Assembly: GCF_947495205.1 (NCBI RefSeq)
Contig: NZ_CANLXV010000003.1
Coordinates: 62,001-126,000, forward strand
Length of the DNA stretch: 64,000 nucleotides
Reading direction: 5' to 3'
Origin: an uncultured Polaribacter sp.
GTDB lineage: Bacteria > Bacteroidota > Bacteroidia > Flavobacteriales > Flavobacteriaceae
Position numbers and translations under genes: made by a program. Below the pieces are notes generated by a model. The model did not search any database and was not told the DNA's origin. It saw only the letters and a program-made list of their open reading frames with translations. Below are positions 8,801-17,342 of the stretch, one piece after another. Position 1 is the stretch's first letter, and every line of letters starts with the position of its first letter.

Positions 8801-11339
8801 AATTTAAATCTAAATTATGGCCAGCTTCTGTGGTGTCAAAAATTCCATCATTATCAGCATCAATATCTATATAATTAGGGATACCATCTACGTCTGAATC
8901 TAAATTATTTGTAGTTGTAAAAACATCATCTAAACCATCTAAATTGGTGTCTGTTCCTACAAGTATTATTTCTAGCCCAGAAGCTTCTATAATATCTGGA
9001 ATTCCGTCATTATCTGAGTCTAAATCTAACATGTTTTCTATACCATCTCCGTCAGAATCTAAAGAAAAACATGTAAGTTTTACATTACCATTAAATGTTG
9101 AACTTGCGGTTAAGTTTACAGATTGATGCTCAAAATTAAATTCATCTACTTGATTGGCAACAAATTGAAAAGTAGCATCTGCACCATTTAGATTTTCTTT
9201 ATATTGAAATCTTATTTCTGAAGCAGAGATTTGTGTTATGTTATTCTCAAATTCATTATCAAAATTAGTGTCTACTAACAATTGATCATCTGGATCTAAA
9301 AGTGTAATATTTTTATTGTTTGGGCCAATTTTTACAATAAAATATTCACCTTCTGAAATGGTATGATTGTTAGCCGTATTTTGTGAAAATTTAATATTTA
9401 CATTTTGTGCAAAATTTAATTGATAACTTAAATTAGAATCTGTAACGGGTGTAATTACAGATTGAAAATTACCCAAGTTGTCTCCTGTAAAATTGTTAGT
9501 GCTTTCTGAAGCAGTAAAAATGCTTGTAGTTGTGTTGTTGGTAGTATTATCTGTAAATATAATTACAGGTGCATTAATATTTGTAAGGTTTACATTTGCG
9601 TCTCCAATAGATTCATCACAATTTAAAATACCATCGTTGTCTAAATCTACGTCTAAATTGTCTATAATTAAATCTCCATCATAATCATCTGGACAAATAC
9701 TTACTGGGATTTCTGTAGAAATAAAATCTTCACCTGGGTTACAAATAATATTACCTACAAGTCTATATCTACCTGGTTCTGTTTCTATGGGTGTGTATGC
9801 ATTTGCTGTACTTCGCGTTTCCCATATTCCTGTGATTTCATTAAAATATTCCCATTTAAAACTGTCAAATAATGTAGTGTTAGAAGCCTCTAAAGTTACA
9901 TTTGGTATGCAGTTACCCAAAGCCATAACGCTAGTATTAAAGTTAATTTCTGGAGCTGTTAAAAACCCAGAATAAAAACTTCCAGAAGTAGCAGCACCAT
10001 TTTGATTAAAATAGGCACAATACAATTCTTCACTACTTTCTACACTAATATTACCTGTAAGTCCTGTTACTTTGTAAGTTACATAATCTGCGTTTCCAGT
10101 AACTGTGTTTGGACCAATTGGATTAAAAGTATTTATAGGGTTTCCATTAATTAAAATGGTAGCATCACTATTGGCTACTATGGTTACACCACCCGTAAAA
10201 GTTCCACCACCAATTCTATCTATTTGTGCAATATTGTCTACATTCCCTCTGCTTTCACAGCTTAAAGGCGGTACAAAAAACATTCCTTGATTTGCTTCAC
10301 TAGGTTGCCCATTATTACCTAAACCACCAATACCTTGGTAAGCAAATACGGGTTTAGATGTTTCTACATACATATTATCATTGTTAGAATATAGATCTCC
10401 TTCAATAACTCTAAATTCTCCACTATTTATAATATCAATAGCATTGTTTTCCACACGAATTTCTGTGTCGTCTTCATGTGCAACAATTAAAACATTTTCC
10501 CATTGGTCTGTACCACTACCTCTCACAAAAATATATTCTGTACCAACTTTACTAAAATCTACAATTTGGTCTAAACCATAATCTCTAGCACCTCCAGTGC
10601 CAAAACTACCATTTGCAGAACCAGAATTTACCACTATATTCTTATTTGATTGTATTAGAGTTCCTATTAAACCATCTCTATTTGTAGTATTTGTATTTGC
10701 GTTTGTTGCAACAATATAACTTTCACCTTCATTTAAAGTAATGTCTGGTATATTTGCACCACCATTAAAGTTTTCTATTGCAATTCCTGTTGGTAAATCA
10801 GAAAAGTTAACTAAAGTATTGTCTTCTGTAGCCATTACAGAAATAAAATTTAGATAGTTAGATTGTGGGTTTTCGTTAGTAAACATACCTGCTCTAAAAA
10901 CAGTACCTAAAGCAGCAGAACCTTTACTAACTAAAGCCCCTGCTTGCGAATTATTACCACCAGCTCTAACTCTTATAGATACGTAAATTTGTCCTCCTGT
11001 GGCTTCTACAATGTAACCTTTATCGTTGTGAACATTGCTGGTTTGGTTAGGCGCTACAAATAGTTGACTAGGACCATTACCAATAGTAATTTCTTGAGGT
11101 GTGTCTTTAGAGACAACTCCAGTAATATCATCATTAGAGCCTACTTGTGTAATTGTGTAACTTACATTTTGTGAACTTGGTGTAGAAATATAAATATATT
11201 GGTCATTAGGTCTAGAGCTACCTTCATCTGCATAGGTTAATGGTGGTATAAAATGCTTTTGACTTAGTTGTGCATTTATTTTTACAATTGAAAAAAAAGC
11301 AACTATAGATAATAAAAAAGTAGTTTTAGATATAGACAT
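5838..11339 (-). CDS. Giant secreted repeat protein with gliding-motility/T9SS type B sorting domain
   Basis: 1833 residues from the ATG at 11339. This start is chosen over an in-frame ATG 96 bp upstream because it gives a clean signal peptide (MSISKTTFLLSI..., cleavage near KINA-Q, residues 23-24). Order of parts: an N-terminal domain resembling the IgGFc-binding-protein N-terminal family (about 25-460); thrombospondin type-3-like Ca-binding repeats (DSDGDGI, DLDNDGI, DADNDGI; about 550-960); an Ig-like segment (FQWEVSLDNG); five related modules of roughly 100 residues with a CDD.xDG signature (about 1060-1590); a PKD/Ig-like part; and a C-terminal domain starting FFTPNGDGVNDTW and ending KKGNFSLLRR. 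That last domain is the CHU_C / TIGR04131 type IX secretion signal. Probably a cell-surface or released adhesin. The ligand is unknown, and no frame breaks are seen. Confidence 0.93.
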   Translation of the reverse strand: MSISKTTFLLSIVAFFSIVKINAQLSQKHFIPPLTYADEGSSRPNDQYIYISTPSSQNVSYTITQVGSNDDITGVVSKDTPQEITIGNGPSQLFVAPNQTSNVHNDKGYIVEATGGQIYVSIRVRAGGNNSQAGALVSKGSAALGTVFRAGMFTNENPQSNYLNFISVMATEDNTLVNFSDLPTGIAIENFNGGANIPDITLNEGESYIVATNANTNTTNRDGLIGTLIQSNKNIVVNSGSANGSFGTGGARDYGLDQIVDFSKVGTEYIFVRGSGTDQWENVLIVAHEDDTEIRVENNAIDIINSGEFRVIEGDLYSNNDNMYVETSKPVFAYQGIGGLGNNGQPSEANQGMFFVPPLSCESRGNVDNIAQIDRIGGGTFTGGVTIVANSDATILINGNPINTFNPIGPNTVTGNADYVTYKVTGLTGNISVESSEELYCAYFNQNGAATSGSFYSGFLTAPEINFNTSVMALGNCIPNVTLEASNTTLFDSFKWEYFNEITGIWETRSTANAYTPIETEPGRYRLVGNIICNPGEDFISTEIPVSICPDDYDGDLIIDNLDVDLDNDGILNCDESIGDANVNLTNINAPVIIFTDNTTNNTTTSIFTASESTNNFTGDNLGNFQSVITPVTDSNLSYQLNFAQNVNIKFSQNTANNHTISEGEYFIVKIGPNNKNITLLDPDDQLLVDTNFDNEFENNITQISASEIRFQYKENLNGADATFQFVANQVDEFNFEHQSVNLTASSTFNGNVKLTCFSLDSDGDGIENMLDLDSDNDGIPDIIEASGLEIILVGTDTNLDGLDDVFTTTNNLDSDVDGIPNYIDIDADNDGIFDTTEAGHNLDLNFDGFIDNANSLVGANGLVDNLETNPDAKVLSLNYVVRNTDGDLEPDFTELDADNDNCFDTNEAGFTDANDDGILDSTVFTVDANGKVLNNSDGYTNPNSNYTTSAPINITTPFTDVIFCEDGTDSIEIETTADGFQWEVSLDNGATFNTITNNATYNGATTNSLQITNTPIAFNNQQYRVVLNRTGNSCPFTSNAITLFINQKPVVASEVDLLQCDNDLDQISTINLTQAENFISTDAANQDFEYFETETQAIAGNDVISDPLRYPVDTAGEAWVRTISNAGCFAISKIILQVDASDDVEYNREFAGVCDDFLQADGTDGPLNNDTDGITNFDFSESRNEILNFFPATLRPSLTVSYFETQEDRTTVINAITDISNYRNTNFPSNNVRQTIFFKITNINNNACSGTGELFLRTIPVPMATTVSNLELCDDNEDGMNTNGIVQNFNLENQTTAILGTQDAADFTVTYHLTATDANTGKASIASPFENTVANSQEIFVRVTNNVTGCYTSQTSFNVIVNPVPVANFVSDLEVCDDNSDGSARNGFSKSIDLESQTTTILGNQDLSNHTVTYHRSLADAQSGNLPLMSPYTNLAPNRETIFVRIVNNTTGCANGISNFDVLVNPEPTFNPVSNLSFCDDAIDGDDANGIIQNIDLDSQIPALLGNAQDPDDFIVTFHNSPANASSGADAILSPYTNTLSTETIFVRIQNKATFCVNDDATFDVIVNPLPDFSVTSPQIVCLNNTPLTISAENPGEIYTYEWTDMAGNVVGDSQTLDVVVGGNYTVTATTTNGTNCSRTEIISVNESNPAILLPEFVTVVDEGNNIGSENNLSVNIDVINNNLGIGDYQFALRNDDDNTTTLFQDEPIFENLAGGIYTIIVNDKNGCSPDTTLQISVLQFPKFFTPNGDGVNDTWVVKGANKAFYPNSSINIFNRFGKLVAQIPLESGGWNGTFNGKLLSSDDYWYNITLIPADTSKPTIHKKGNFSLLRR
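6640..7560 (-). repeat. Tandem protein-coding modules inside the giant adhesin
   Basis: Three consecutive modules of about 300-310 bp encode C-D-D-x-x-D-G followed by a Q-N-x-x-L-(D/E) segment, LLGN/ILG.QD, TVTYH or IVTFH, a SPY/SPF turn and ETIFVRI(V/Q)N. Two more diverged copies lie further upstream in the gene (about 7560-8200). Protein similarity is obvious; nucleotide similarity is moderate, so the duplications look old. Confidence 0.8.
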
Positions 11340-11542
11340 TATGCGATTTAATATTATGGAATAATTAATTAAAAATAACAAGAAATTTATATGATTAGAT
11401 AATTCTTTGTAAAAATCTTTAATTATTTGTAACAAATAACGAATAATTGCAACATATATTTAAAGTAAATACTGTTTTTTTTCAAAAAAAATAACGAAAT
11501 TGCTAGACTTTAAAAATTATTCAACTTAAAAACTAAATTAAT

Positions 11543-12886
11543 ATGGCTGATGAATTTGATTTGTTAGAAACAAACTCAACACAAAAAACAGAAAAAGTAG
11601 ACGTAAATTGGGGTAAAGCAATTGACACCATGAAATCTAAATTGTCTCAAGAAGAAGATCCAGAAAAACGTCAAAAAATATTAAACGCCACTTTAGATGA
11701 TGTGGTAGATATGGCAGAAAAAGACAGGTCTTCTTTATTAGATGCTATAAAAGATTTAACAGATTATCAAGATGAAGTTGGTATTAAATTCGAGGGTTTT
11801 TCGGCTTTAAATGAAGCAGAACAAAAAGTAATAGATGATGCGCAAAAAGGCTTAGAAAGAGCTAGAATTGAATTAGAAGACGCCCAAAATAAACCAGATA
11901 CTTGGTGGAATAATCTTTGGGGACGTAAATCTAAAATAGCAAAAGAAGAGGTTGAGTTTGCAGTCGCAGAAAAGTTAAGAGCAGGAGCAGATAATAAAGC
12001 AAAAGCTTTGTTTCAGCAGCGTATAGAAAGTGCAGATGTGCAAACATTATTGGGTGAGCTTTCTTTTAAATCTCAAGCAGCAGTAAATCGTTTAAAAAAT
12101 AGAGAAGTAGAAATAAAAGAAGTAGAAGAAAAACTAAAAACGGCAATTGTAGAAGCTTCTAAAAACCATACAAAAGCCTTAGAAAAAAAGAAAGAAGTAG
12201 AAGATAAATTGGAAGAGCAATATGCACTTTTAAAGCAATCTAGACAAGAGTTAGACGAAATTGCAGACAAACAATCTACAGCTTATTCAGAAGCTATTGG
12301 TAAGGTAACCAGTATAGAGCAAAAAGTAGAAGAATTAGAGGGTTTAAAAAACGCTTACACAACGTTGGCAGCTTCCAAAGATAGTTTTGTGCACAAACAT
12401 AATTTAACCATTAAAGTACTAACTTCTTTACGTTCTAATTTACAGACACATAGAGCAAAATTAAAGAGTGATACAGAAGAAAGATTAAAGTATTACGATG
12501 GTTATATTGTTGCATTAAAAGCAAGAACAGATCAAGAATTTGCAGCTATTTTAGAACATTTAGGTGTAAAAACAGATGAGCATATTGGAGAAACTTTGGC
12601 TTCTATGCATTCTGCAAGTGCAAGAGCAAGACAAGATATGATGGACAATATTCCTGTGCACGAAAAAGTTATGACAGGCGTTTACAGCACATATGCAGAG
12701 GCTTTACAAGAAATCCGTGAGAAAGATGTAGACATTCAAAAGAACTTTGCAGACAGATATGGTATAGATATGAAAGAGATTTTTGAAGATTATTACAAAG
12801 CAGATGCAAATGCGCCAAAAGGTAATGATGATGAACCTACAGAAGCACCAAAAAAAGAATCTTCTAATGATGATTTGCTTTCTTAA
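11543..12886 (+). CDS. Coiled-coil protein of unknown function, first gene of the cluster
   Basis: 447 residues, very acidic and Lys/Glu-rich, with no signal peptide or membrane segment, so cytoplasmic. Residues about 85-330 form long charged helices with heptad character (RLKNREVEIKEVEEKLK, KKKEVEDKLEEQYALLK). A short Trp-rich insertion (DTWWNNLWGRK) lies near residue 120, and the tail is an acidic low-complexity stretch ending DDLLS. Similar proteins are sometimes labelled 'cell surface' or 'microtubule-binding' protein, which nothing in this sequence supports. It is weakly reminiscent of TelA-type helical proteins, but I cannot establish homology. It is followed by a hairpin repeat and then the toxin-antitoxin pair. 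It may be a scaffold or substrate of the AAA+ ATPase encoded 1.9 kb downstream (inference). Confidence 0.8.
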   Translation: MADEFDLLETNSTQKTEKVDVNWGKAIDTMKSKLSQEEDPEKRQKILNATLDDVVDMAEKDRSSLLDAIKDLTDYQDEVGIKFEGFSALNEAEQKVIDDAQKGLERARIELEDAQNKPDTWWNNLWGRKSKIAKEEVEFAVAEKLRAGADNKAKALFQQRIESADVQTLLGELSFKSQAAVNRLKNREVEIKEVEEKLKTAIVEASKNHTKALEKKKEVEDKLEEQYALLKQSRQELDEIADKQSTAYSEAIGKVTSIEQKVEELEGLKNAYTTLAASKDSFVHKHNLTIKVLTSLRSNLQTHRAKLKSDTEERLKYYDGYIVALKARTDQEFAAILEHLGVKTDEHIGETLASMHSASARARQDMMDNIPVHEKVMTGVYSTYAEALQEIREKDVDIQKNFADRYGIDMKEIFEDYYKADANAPKGNDDEPTEAPKKESSNDDLLS

Positions 12887-12907
12887 ATAAGTAAGCAGTT
12901 TACAGTA

Positions 12908-12956
12908 GGCAGTATTCAGTCACAAACTGACTGCCAACTGTGGACTGAATACTGCC
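12908..12956. repeat. Perfect 14-bp inverted repeat (CAGTATTCAGT family, copy 1)
   Basis: GGCAGTATTCAGTC at 12908-12921 pairs perfectly with GACTGAATACTGCC at 12943-12956 over a 21-base loop that itself contains ACTGCCAACTG words. There is no T-run after it, so it is not a classical terminator. A related hairpin lies at 32741-32821. Confidence 0.8.
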
Positions 12957-13016
12957 AACTGGTTAATTATCAGTAAACTATTTTATTGTTTTTAAATACA
13001 TTTAATAAATATAAAT

Positions 13017-13024
13017 TATATTTG
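13017..13024 (+). promoter_or_regulatory. Candidate -7 box for the toxin-antitoxin operon
   Basis: TATATTTG matches TAnnTTTG and ends 17 bp before the antitoxin ATG. A TTG lies 28 bp further up, longer than the usual spacing. It suggests the pair has its own promoter inside the larger cluster. Confidence 0.4.
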
Positions 13025-13041
13025 TAAAAAATAAATATAAA

Positions 13042-13281
13042 ATGGCAACATTTACGTCTTCATTACCAGATAATTTATTAGATAGATTATCTAATTTGGC
13101 AAAAGAATTAAAACTTCCTAAAAATAAGTTAATGCAGCAGGCTTTAGAATTGTATTTAGAGCAGTTAGAAAAAGCTAGTTATATACAATCTTATAAAATG
13201 GCTTCAGAAGATAAAGACATTCTTGCAGTTGCAGAAGAAGGTTTACAAGATTATTTTAATCAAGTAAACAATCTAAACTAA
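13042..13281 (+). CDS. Ribbon-helix-helix (CopG/RHH) antitoxin
   Basis: 79 residues. The N-terminal 45 residues fit a ribbon-helix-helix: a short strand (ATFTSSLP), helix 1 (DNLLDRLSNLAKEL), then a second helix (NKLMQQALELYLEQLEKA). The C-terminal tail is acidic and probably wraps the toxin. Antitoxins of this type dimerise, bind the operon promoter and neutralise the partner toxin, so autoregulation is expected. The MazF-like toxin gene starts one base after its stop. It is an independent cassette within a cluster of otherwise unrelated genes. Confidence 0.85.
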   Translation: MATFTSSLPDNLLDRLSNLAKELKLPKNKLMQQALELYLEQLEKASYIQSYKMASEDKDILAVAEEGLQDYFNQVNNLN

Positions 13282-13282
13282 A

Positions 13283-13615
13283 ATGAAACAAGGTGAAATT
13301 TGGGAATTGTATCTAAATCCAACAAAGGGAAGCGAACAAAGTGGTAGAAGACCTGCAGTAATTATAAGTGGTAATATGTTAAATACATATTTGCAAGTGG
13401 TTATTGTTTGTCCTTTAACAACAAGTATCAAAAACTATAAAGGCAATCTTATTTTAGAGCCAAATAAAAATAACGGATTAGAAAAAACATCAGAAGTACT
13501 CACTTTTCATGTGCGTTCTGTTTCTAAAACTAGGCTAGATAAAAAGATTGGTAAAATTCCTATGGAAAAAGTATCAGTCATAAAAAAAACGCTAAACGAT
13601 ATTCTTAAATTTTAA
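13283..13615 (+). CDS. MazF/PemK-family mRNA interferase toxin
   Basis: 110 residues, the family length. Hallmarks visible: MKQGEIWELYLNPTKGSEQS at the start, GRRPAVIIS, a central VIVCPLTTS strand, and a late R-S-V-S-K-x-R-L-D-K-K-I-G segment. In MazF/PemK these form the SH3-like barrel and active cleft (the Arg of GxRP and the Ser/Thr of PLT). Known members cleave mRNA at short motifs; the specificity here cannot be read. It is translationally linked to the upstream RHH antitoxin, and its stop lies 2 bp before the next gene, an unusual close fit for a mobile toxin-antitoxin cassette. All key motifs are intact, so it is likely functional. Confidence 0.9.
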   Translation: MKQGEIWELYLNPTKGSEQSGRRPAVIISGNMLNTYLQVVIVCPLTTSIKNYKGNLILEPNKNNGLEKTSEVLTFHVRSVSKTRLDKKIGKIPMEKVSVIKKTLNDILKF

Positions 13616-13617
13616 TA

Positions 13618-14667
13618 ATGATTACAACACCTCTAGATTCTGCACTTTTAGACTCCAAAGAGCAATACGTTTTTTACCATAAAATGGTAGATTTTGTATT
13701 AAAAGAACTCATTGTAAGTGTACAACAAGAGCAATTGTGCACACAACAAGAGTTACTTCTTTTTAAGCAATATTCAGATTTGTTATTATATTCTATAGAA
13801 GCAATGCGTATTAAATATATGTATGACGAAGAGGATAATATGAAAGTAGATTTAACAGATTCTGGTTTCCCAAATTATTTAGAATTCAGGTATTTGTTTA
13901 ACGATTTAGAATTAAGAAACCAATATTTAGACAAGCTTACAGATACAGAAACGTTAAAGGAAGAATTTTTAGACACACTGTTAAGAAAAAAGCAAAAAGT
14001 TAAAAGAAGTAGGCTTTTTCAAGCTTCGTCAATTATTTATTATCAATCTGTAAATCAGAGATATATTTTTAACAGATTTGTGCAAGGGAAAATCATAGAA
14101 ACACCAAAGCATAAAAATGGTAATTTAATGACCAGTTGGAGCTTTTATGATGTTTCTACAAACAGACCTTACATTTGTTTTATGTATTTTACTTATGATG
14201 GAACTCGTATAAATGATGAGAAAGAAAACATTTATCAAGCATTAAAAGAGAGTGCAGACAGAGAAATGCCTTTAGATACCATGGCGTATAATATTGATAG
14301 GAAATTACCTAAAATTCAACCAAAACATATTAAAAGAATAGATTTAGGACCATTTCACAATGTATTTGCAAAAGACGAAAACGAAATTACACATGCTATT
14401 TTAGGTGGAATTGCAAGAAAAGAAATTCCTTTAGAAAGTTATGCTTTATCTCTTAAAATTGATGAGGTTTTTTCTGGAAACACGTTTACAGAAGGTGGTT
14501 TTTTCTCCAAACAAACCTTACAAAAATGGAGCGAAGTTATCCATCAAAAATATGTTTTAGCACCACACAGAATTATACAATTATTACACAATAGAGCACC
14601 AGAGGTTTTACATAAATTGGCTAAAGAACCAATTGAATTGGCGAGTTTAAAAATTGATAAAATTTAG
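13618..14667 (+). CDS. Unknown soluble protein, cluster gene
   Basis: 349 residues; ATG two bases after the toxin stop. No signal peptide or membrane segment. The N-terminal half is helical and acidic (YDEEDNMKVDL, LRNQYLDKLTDTETLKEEF). The C-terminal half mixes strands and helices (LMTSWSFYDVSTNRPYICFM, IKRIDLGPFHNVF). I recognise no family or catalytic motif. The position between the coiled-coil gene and the AAA+ ATPase gene, in the same direction, suggests a shared task. The very short gap to the toxin gene may be a by-product of the cassette's insertion. Confidence 0.75.
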   Translation: MITTPLDSALLDSKEQYVFYHKMVDFVLKELIVSVQQEQLCTQQELLLFKQYSDLLLYSIEAMRIKYMYDEEDNMKVDLTDSGFPNYLEFRYLFNDLELRNQYLDKLTDTETLKEEFLDTLLRKKQKVKRSRLFQASSIIYYQSVNQRYIFNRFVQGKIIETPKHKNGNLMTSWSFYDVSTNRPYICFMYFTYDGTRINDEKENIYQALKESADREMPLDTMAYNIDRKLPKIQPKHIKRIDLGPFHNVFAKDENEITHAILGGIARKEIPLESYALSLKIDEVFSGNTFTEGGFFSKQTLQKWSEVIHQKYVLAPHRIIQLLHNRAPEVLHKLAKEPIELASLKIDKI

Positions 14668-14800
14668 TTTAGGCTAAAAGAGTTCAAGATTTTAAAATCT
14701 ATTAGTTTTAGAAAATTTAAAAATTAGAAAAAGAAATAAATAGTTGAATTTATTAAAGGATTAAAACCATCAACTATAAACTAAAAACTGCAAACCAAAT

Positions 14801-16762
14801 ATGCAACATAACTCAACTTTCCCTATAAAACAAAACGAATTAGACATGCTTCGCGATGAAGCTTCTGGTTATTTAAAATCTATTCAATGGGAACAAAGTA
14901 ATAGAGCAAAAAATAGAGATAATGATGCAAAGGACAGTTCTATTTTACTGTATTTGTCTAGAGCAAATAATGGCAGTAATGTAGAAATTACATCGGTTTC
15001 CAAAACTATTTTAGGATTAAAAAAACGATTATTACCAGATTCTATTGCTATTCCTGTCTTTTTAAATCAGACTTTATATGCTGTACAAGAAGGTATTACT
15101 TTAGGTATATGGATAAAAGATTCTTATTATGATGCGTCTGGTTTATCTTCTTTAAATGAACGTAAATCGGCTTTAGATAATTCAGAAAAAAGAGCTTACG
15201 AAAGTAAATTACAAACAGCAACTGCGTTTCAATTATTTGCGACTTCCTATAAGATTTTATTCGATTTAAAACCACATGCTTCAGACGATTTATCTGTAAT
15301 GAAACAGAAATTTGCAGGCATTCCAGAAGTATCTTTTACATCACCTTTAAAAGGAATTGCCTGTGCCTTGTTTTACTATGATAAATATTTAGGACATCCA
15401 GATATTGTAAAAACAGACAAAGATGTTATTGATTTTACAGTGGTTTATTTTGAAGCTTTTATAGACGAAATTCAGCTTAGAAAAAGCACTCTAGAATATA
15501 CAGAAACCATTACAGATAGAACTTACAAGTTAGAAAAAACCGATTTTGCAGTTTCTGGTTGGGAAAATGTTTTTTCTGGAACGGCGAAAAGTATTGAGTT
15601 TAATAAAATTCAGTTTGAGCAAATTGTAGGAAATAAAGATGCCAAACATTTTGCACGCAGATTAACAGAACGTATGTTAAGTTACGATTTTGATGCAAAG
15701 AAAAATCCGTTTCAAGAATTAGGCGGTTTTATGCCCGTTTTTATGGGTTATGGAATTCCAGGAACAGGAAAATCTATGCTTATTGCAGCCATTGCAACGC
15801 GTTTAAAAGAGCATGCAGATAATTTAGATATTCCGTTTTTGTTTCATCCAATGCCAGATACATTAATAAGCACTTTTCAAGGTGGTTCTGCAGAAAAAAT
15901 GGTAGAATGGATGAAGCCAATGCAAGATCCAACCAAATTAATTTTTGCACCTATAGATGATGCAGAAAATAATTTACAAGAAAGAACAGCACAAGGCGTT
16001 TCTGCAGGAGTTAAAGAAGTTATTGGTGTCTTTTTGCGTTATACAGAAGGTGCTTATGCTGTTAATTATGGAAATTCATCCATAGGGCTTTTTACCAATT
16101 TGCCAGAAATGTTAGACAAAGCTGTTATTTCTAGAGTGCAAGGACGTTTTAAGATTGATGGAGCAAGAACAGAAAACGATTTTATAGATCAAGATTATAT
16201 TTGGTGGAAGAAATTTGAGAAAACCATGCCAGATTTTGTGAATATGCAAAATCCAGAAAATTATAAGTTTTTAAAAGATCAAGGATTGGCAAAAAGTATG
16301 GGCGATGTTTTAGGTTCTGTAGCAAAACCATCAGAAGAAAGAGTTTTAGAAGCTTATGACAAAGCAGAAAAACAGCACAAAACAAATTCGCATTTATTTT
16401 TTGCCAGTTTGTACAAAGAAATTCAGCAGATATTTCCTTTCTTTTCATCTAGAGATGTTAGAAACATACAATCTGCCATTTCTTTACGATTAACAGATTT
16501 TGATTTAGAACCCAATTGGTTTGAAAACCCAGAAATTTACTTCAAAAAAAATTATGAAACTAAATTTAACATGTTGCAAGAATTAATGAAAGCCAATATG
16601 AAAGGTTTAGATTTTTCTGAAATTAGAAGACAAGAAGTTGTACGTTATTTAGATAATGTGGCAACTATTGCAGATACAGATTTTAAGCGAAAAGTAGATG
16701 CTAGAGTAAACCAAATGAATATCGATTTAAAAGCGAGAGAAAATTTTAATAGTGAGCAGTAA
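14801..16762 (+). CDS. Divergent AAA+ ATPase
   Basis: 653 residues. An N-terminal region of about 290 residues of unknown fold precedes one AAA+ module. Walker A GIPGTGKS is at 318-325. FQGGSAEKM resembles the pore-loop region of FtsH/Vps4-like ATPases. The Walker B strand LIFAPIDDAE (380-389) ends D-D rather than the canonical D-E, with Glu two residues on. Sensor/arginine-finger-like SRVQGRF follows about 60 residues later. The C-terminal 200 residues are helical. It is probably a hexameric remodelling ATPase of the cytoplasm; no protease domain or membrane anchor is present. It overlaps the Nudix gene by 11 bp, so the two are translationally coupled. Family assignment to AAA+ is firm; substrate and role are unknown. 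Confidence 0.9.
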   Translation: MQHNSTFPIKQNELDMLRDEASGYLKSIQWEQSNRAKNRDNDAKDSSILLYLSRANNGSNVEITSVSKTILGLKKRLLPDSIAIPVFLNQTLYAVQEGITLGIWIKDSYYDASGLSSLNERKSALDNSEKRAYESKLQTATAFQLFATSYKILFDLKPHASDDLSVMKQKFAGIPEVSFTSPLKGIACALFYYDKYLGHPDIVKTDKDVIDFTVVYFEAFIDEIQLRKSTLEYTETITDRTYKLEKTDFAVSGWENVFSGTAKSIEFNKIQFEQIVGNKDAKHFARRLTERMLSYDFDAKKNPFQELGGFMPVFMGYGIPGTGKSMLIAAIATRLKEHADNLDIPFLFHPMPDTLISTFQGGSAEKMVEWMKPMQDPTKLIFAPIDDAENNLQERTAQGVSAGVKEVIGVFLRYTEGAYAVNYGNSSIGLFTNLPEMLDKAVISRVQGRFKIDGARTENDFIDQDYIWWKKFEKTMPDFVNMQNPENYKFLKDQGLAKSMGDVLGSVAKPSEERVLEAYDKAEKQHKTNSHLFFASLYKEIQQIFPFFSSRDVRNIQSAISLRLTDFDLEPNWFENPEIYFKKNYETKFNMLQELMKANMKGLDFSEIRRQEVVRYLDNVATIADTDFKRKVDARVNQMNIDLKARENFNSEQ

Positions 16763-17342
16763 AAAAATAAATAACGTAGTTTCTAAAACTATTTCTAATA
16801 TTTGGGCAAAATTAGAACAAGTCAGTTTTGATTTTACCTTTAAAAACGGAAAAACAGAACGTTTAACGCATGAAGTTTATGGAAAATCAGACGGAGTAGC
16901 AGTTTTGTTGTACAATCCAATAACAAAAAAAGTAGTTTTGTCTAACCAGTTAAGAATACCCATGTATGTTGCAGGTGTAAAAAATGGTTTTTCTATAGAG
17001 GTTGTTGGTGGTGCAATCGATAAAAATGAATCACCAGAAAAAAGTGTTATTAGAGAAACTAGAGAAGAAATAGGTTATGTTATTTCTGAAGTTGAGAAAG
17101 TAAGTACTGTTTTTTTGTCTCCAGGTTTAATGAGAGAACAAGTACATTTATACATTGCAACTTATAAGGAAGAAGATAAATTAGAAAATGAAGGTGGAGG
17201 TTTAGCAGCAGAAAGTGAAGAAATAGAAGTTATAGAAACAGATTTTTTTGATGCTTTACAAATGATAGAAAATCAAGAAATAATAGATGCAAGAACCATT
17301 ATGTTATTGTATCATCTAAAAATTAAAAATTTAATTGCGTAA
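16752..17342 (+). CDS. nudK: Nudix hydrolase, NudK (GDP-mannose pyrophosphatase)-like
   Basis: 196 residues, GTG start at 16752 inside the end of the ATPase gene. The Nudix box is at 87-109: G87, E93, R101-E102, E105-E106, G108. The usual hydrophobic residue after RE is Thr103. Outside the box the similarity to E. coli NudK is broad: RLTHEVYGKSDGVAVLLYNP, LSPGLMREQVH, EGGGLAAESEEIEV and a C-terminal EIIDARTIMLLYHL. NudK hydrolyses GDP-mannose and related sugar nucleotides, while close relatives act on ADP-ribose, so the substrate is inferred. The last 23 codons are repeated in the 110-bp array that follows. Confidence 0.85.
   Translation: MSSKKINNVVSKTISNIWAKLEQVSFDFTFKNGKTERLTHEVYGKSDGVAVLLYNPITKKVVLSNQLRIPMYVAGVKNGFSIEVVGGAIDKNESPEKSVIRETREEIGYVISEVEKVSTVFLSPGLMREQVHLYIATYKEEDKLENEGGGLAAESEEIEVIETDFFDALQMIENQEIIDARTIMLLYHLKIKNLIA

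Noticed and set aside
5838..11339. Possible frameshift or split in the giant protein
   Set aside because: The frame is continuous over 5.5 kb and the repeats stay in register.
11543..12886. Calling the coiled-coil protein TelA (tellurite/toxic anion resistance)
   Set aside because: Only general helical composition agrees; I could not find TelA-specific motifs and no other ter/tel genes are next to it.
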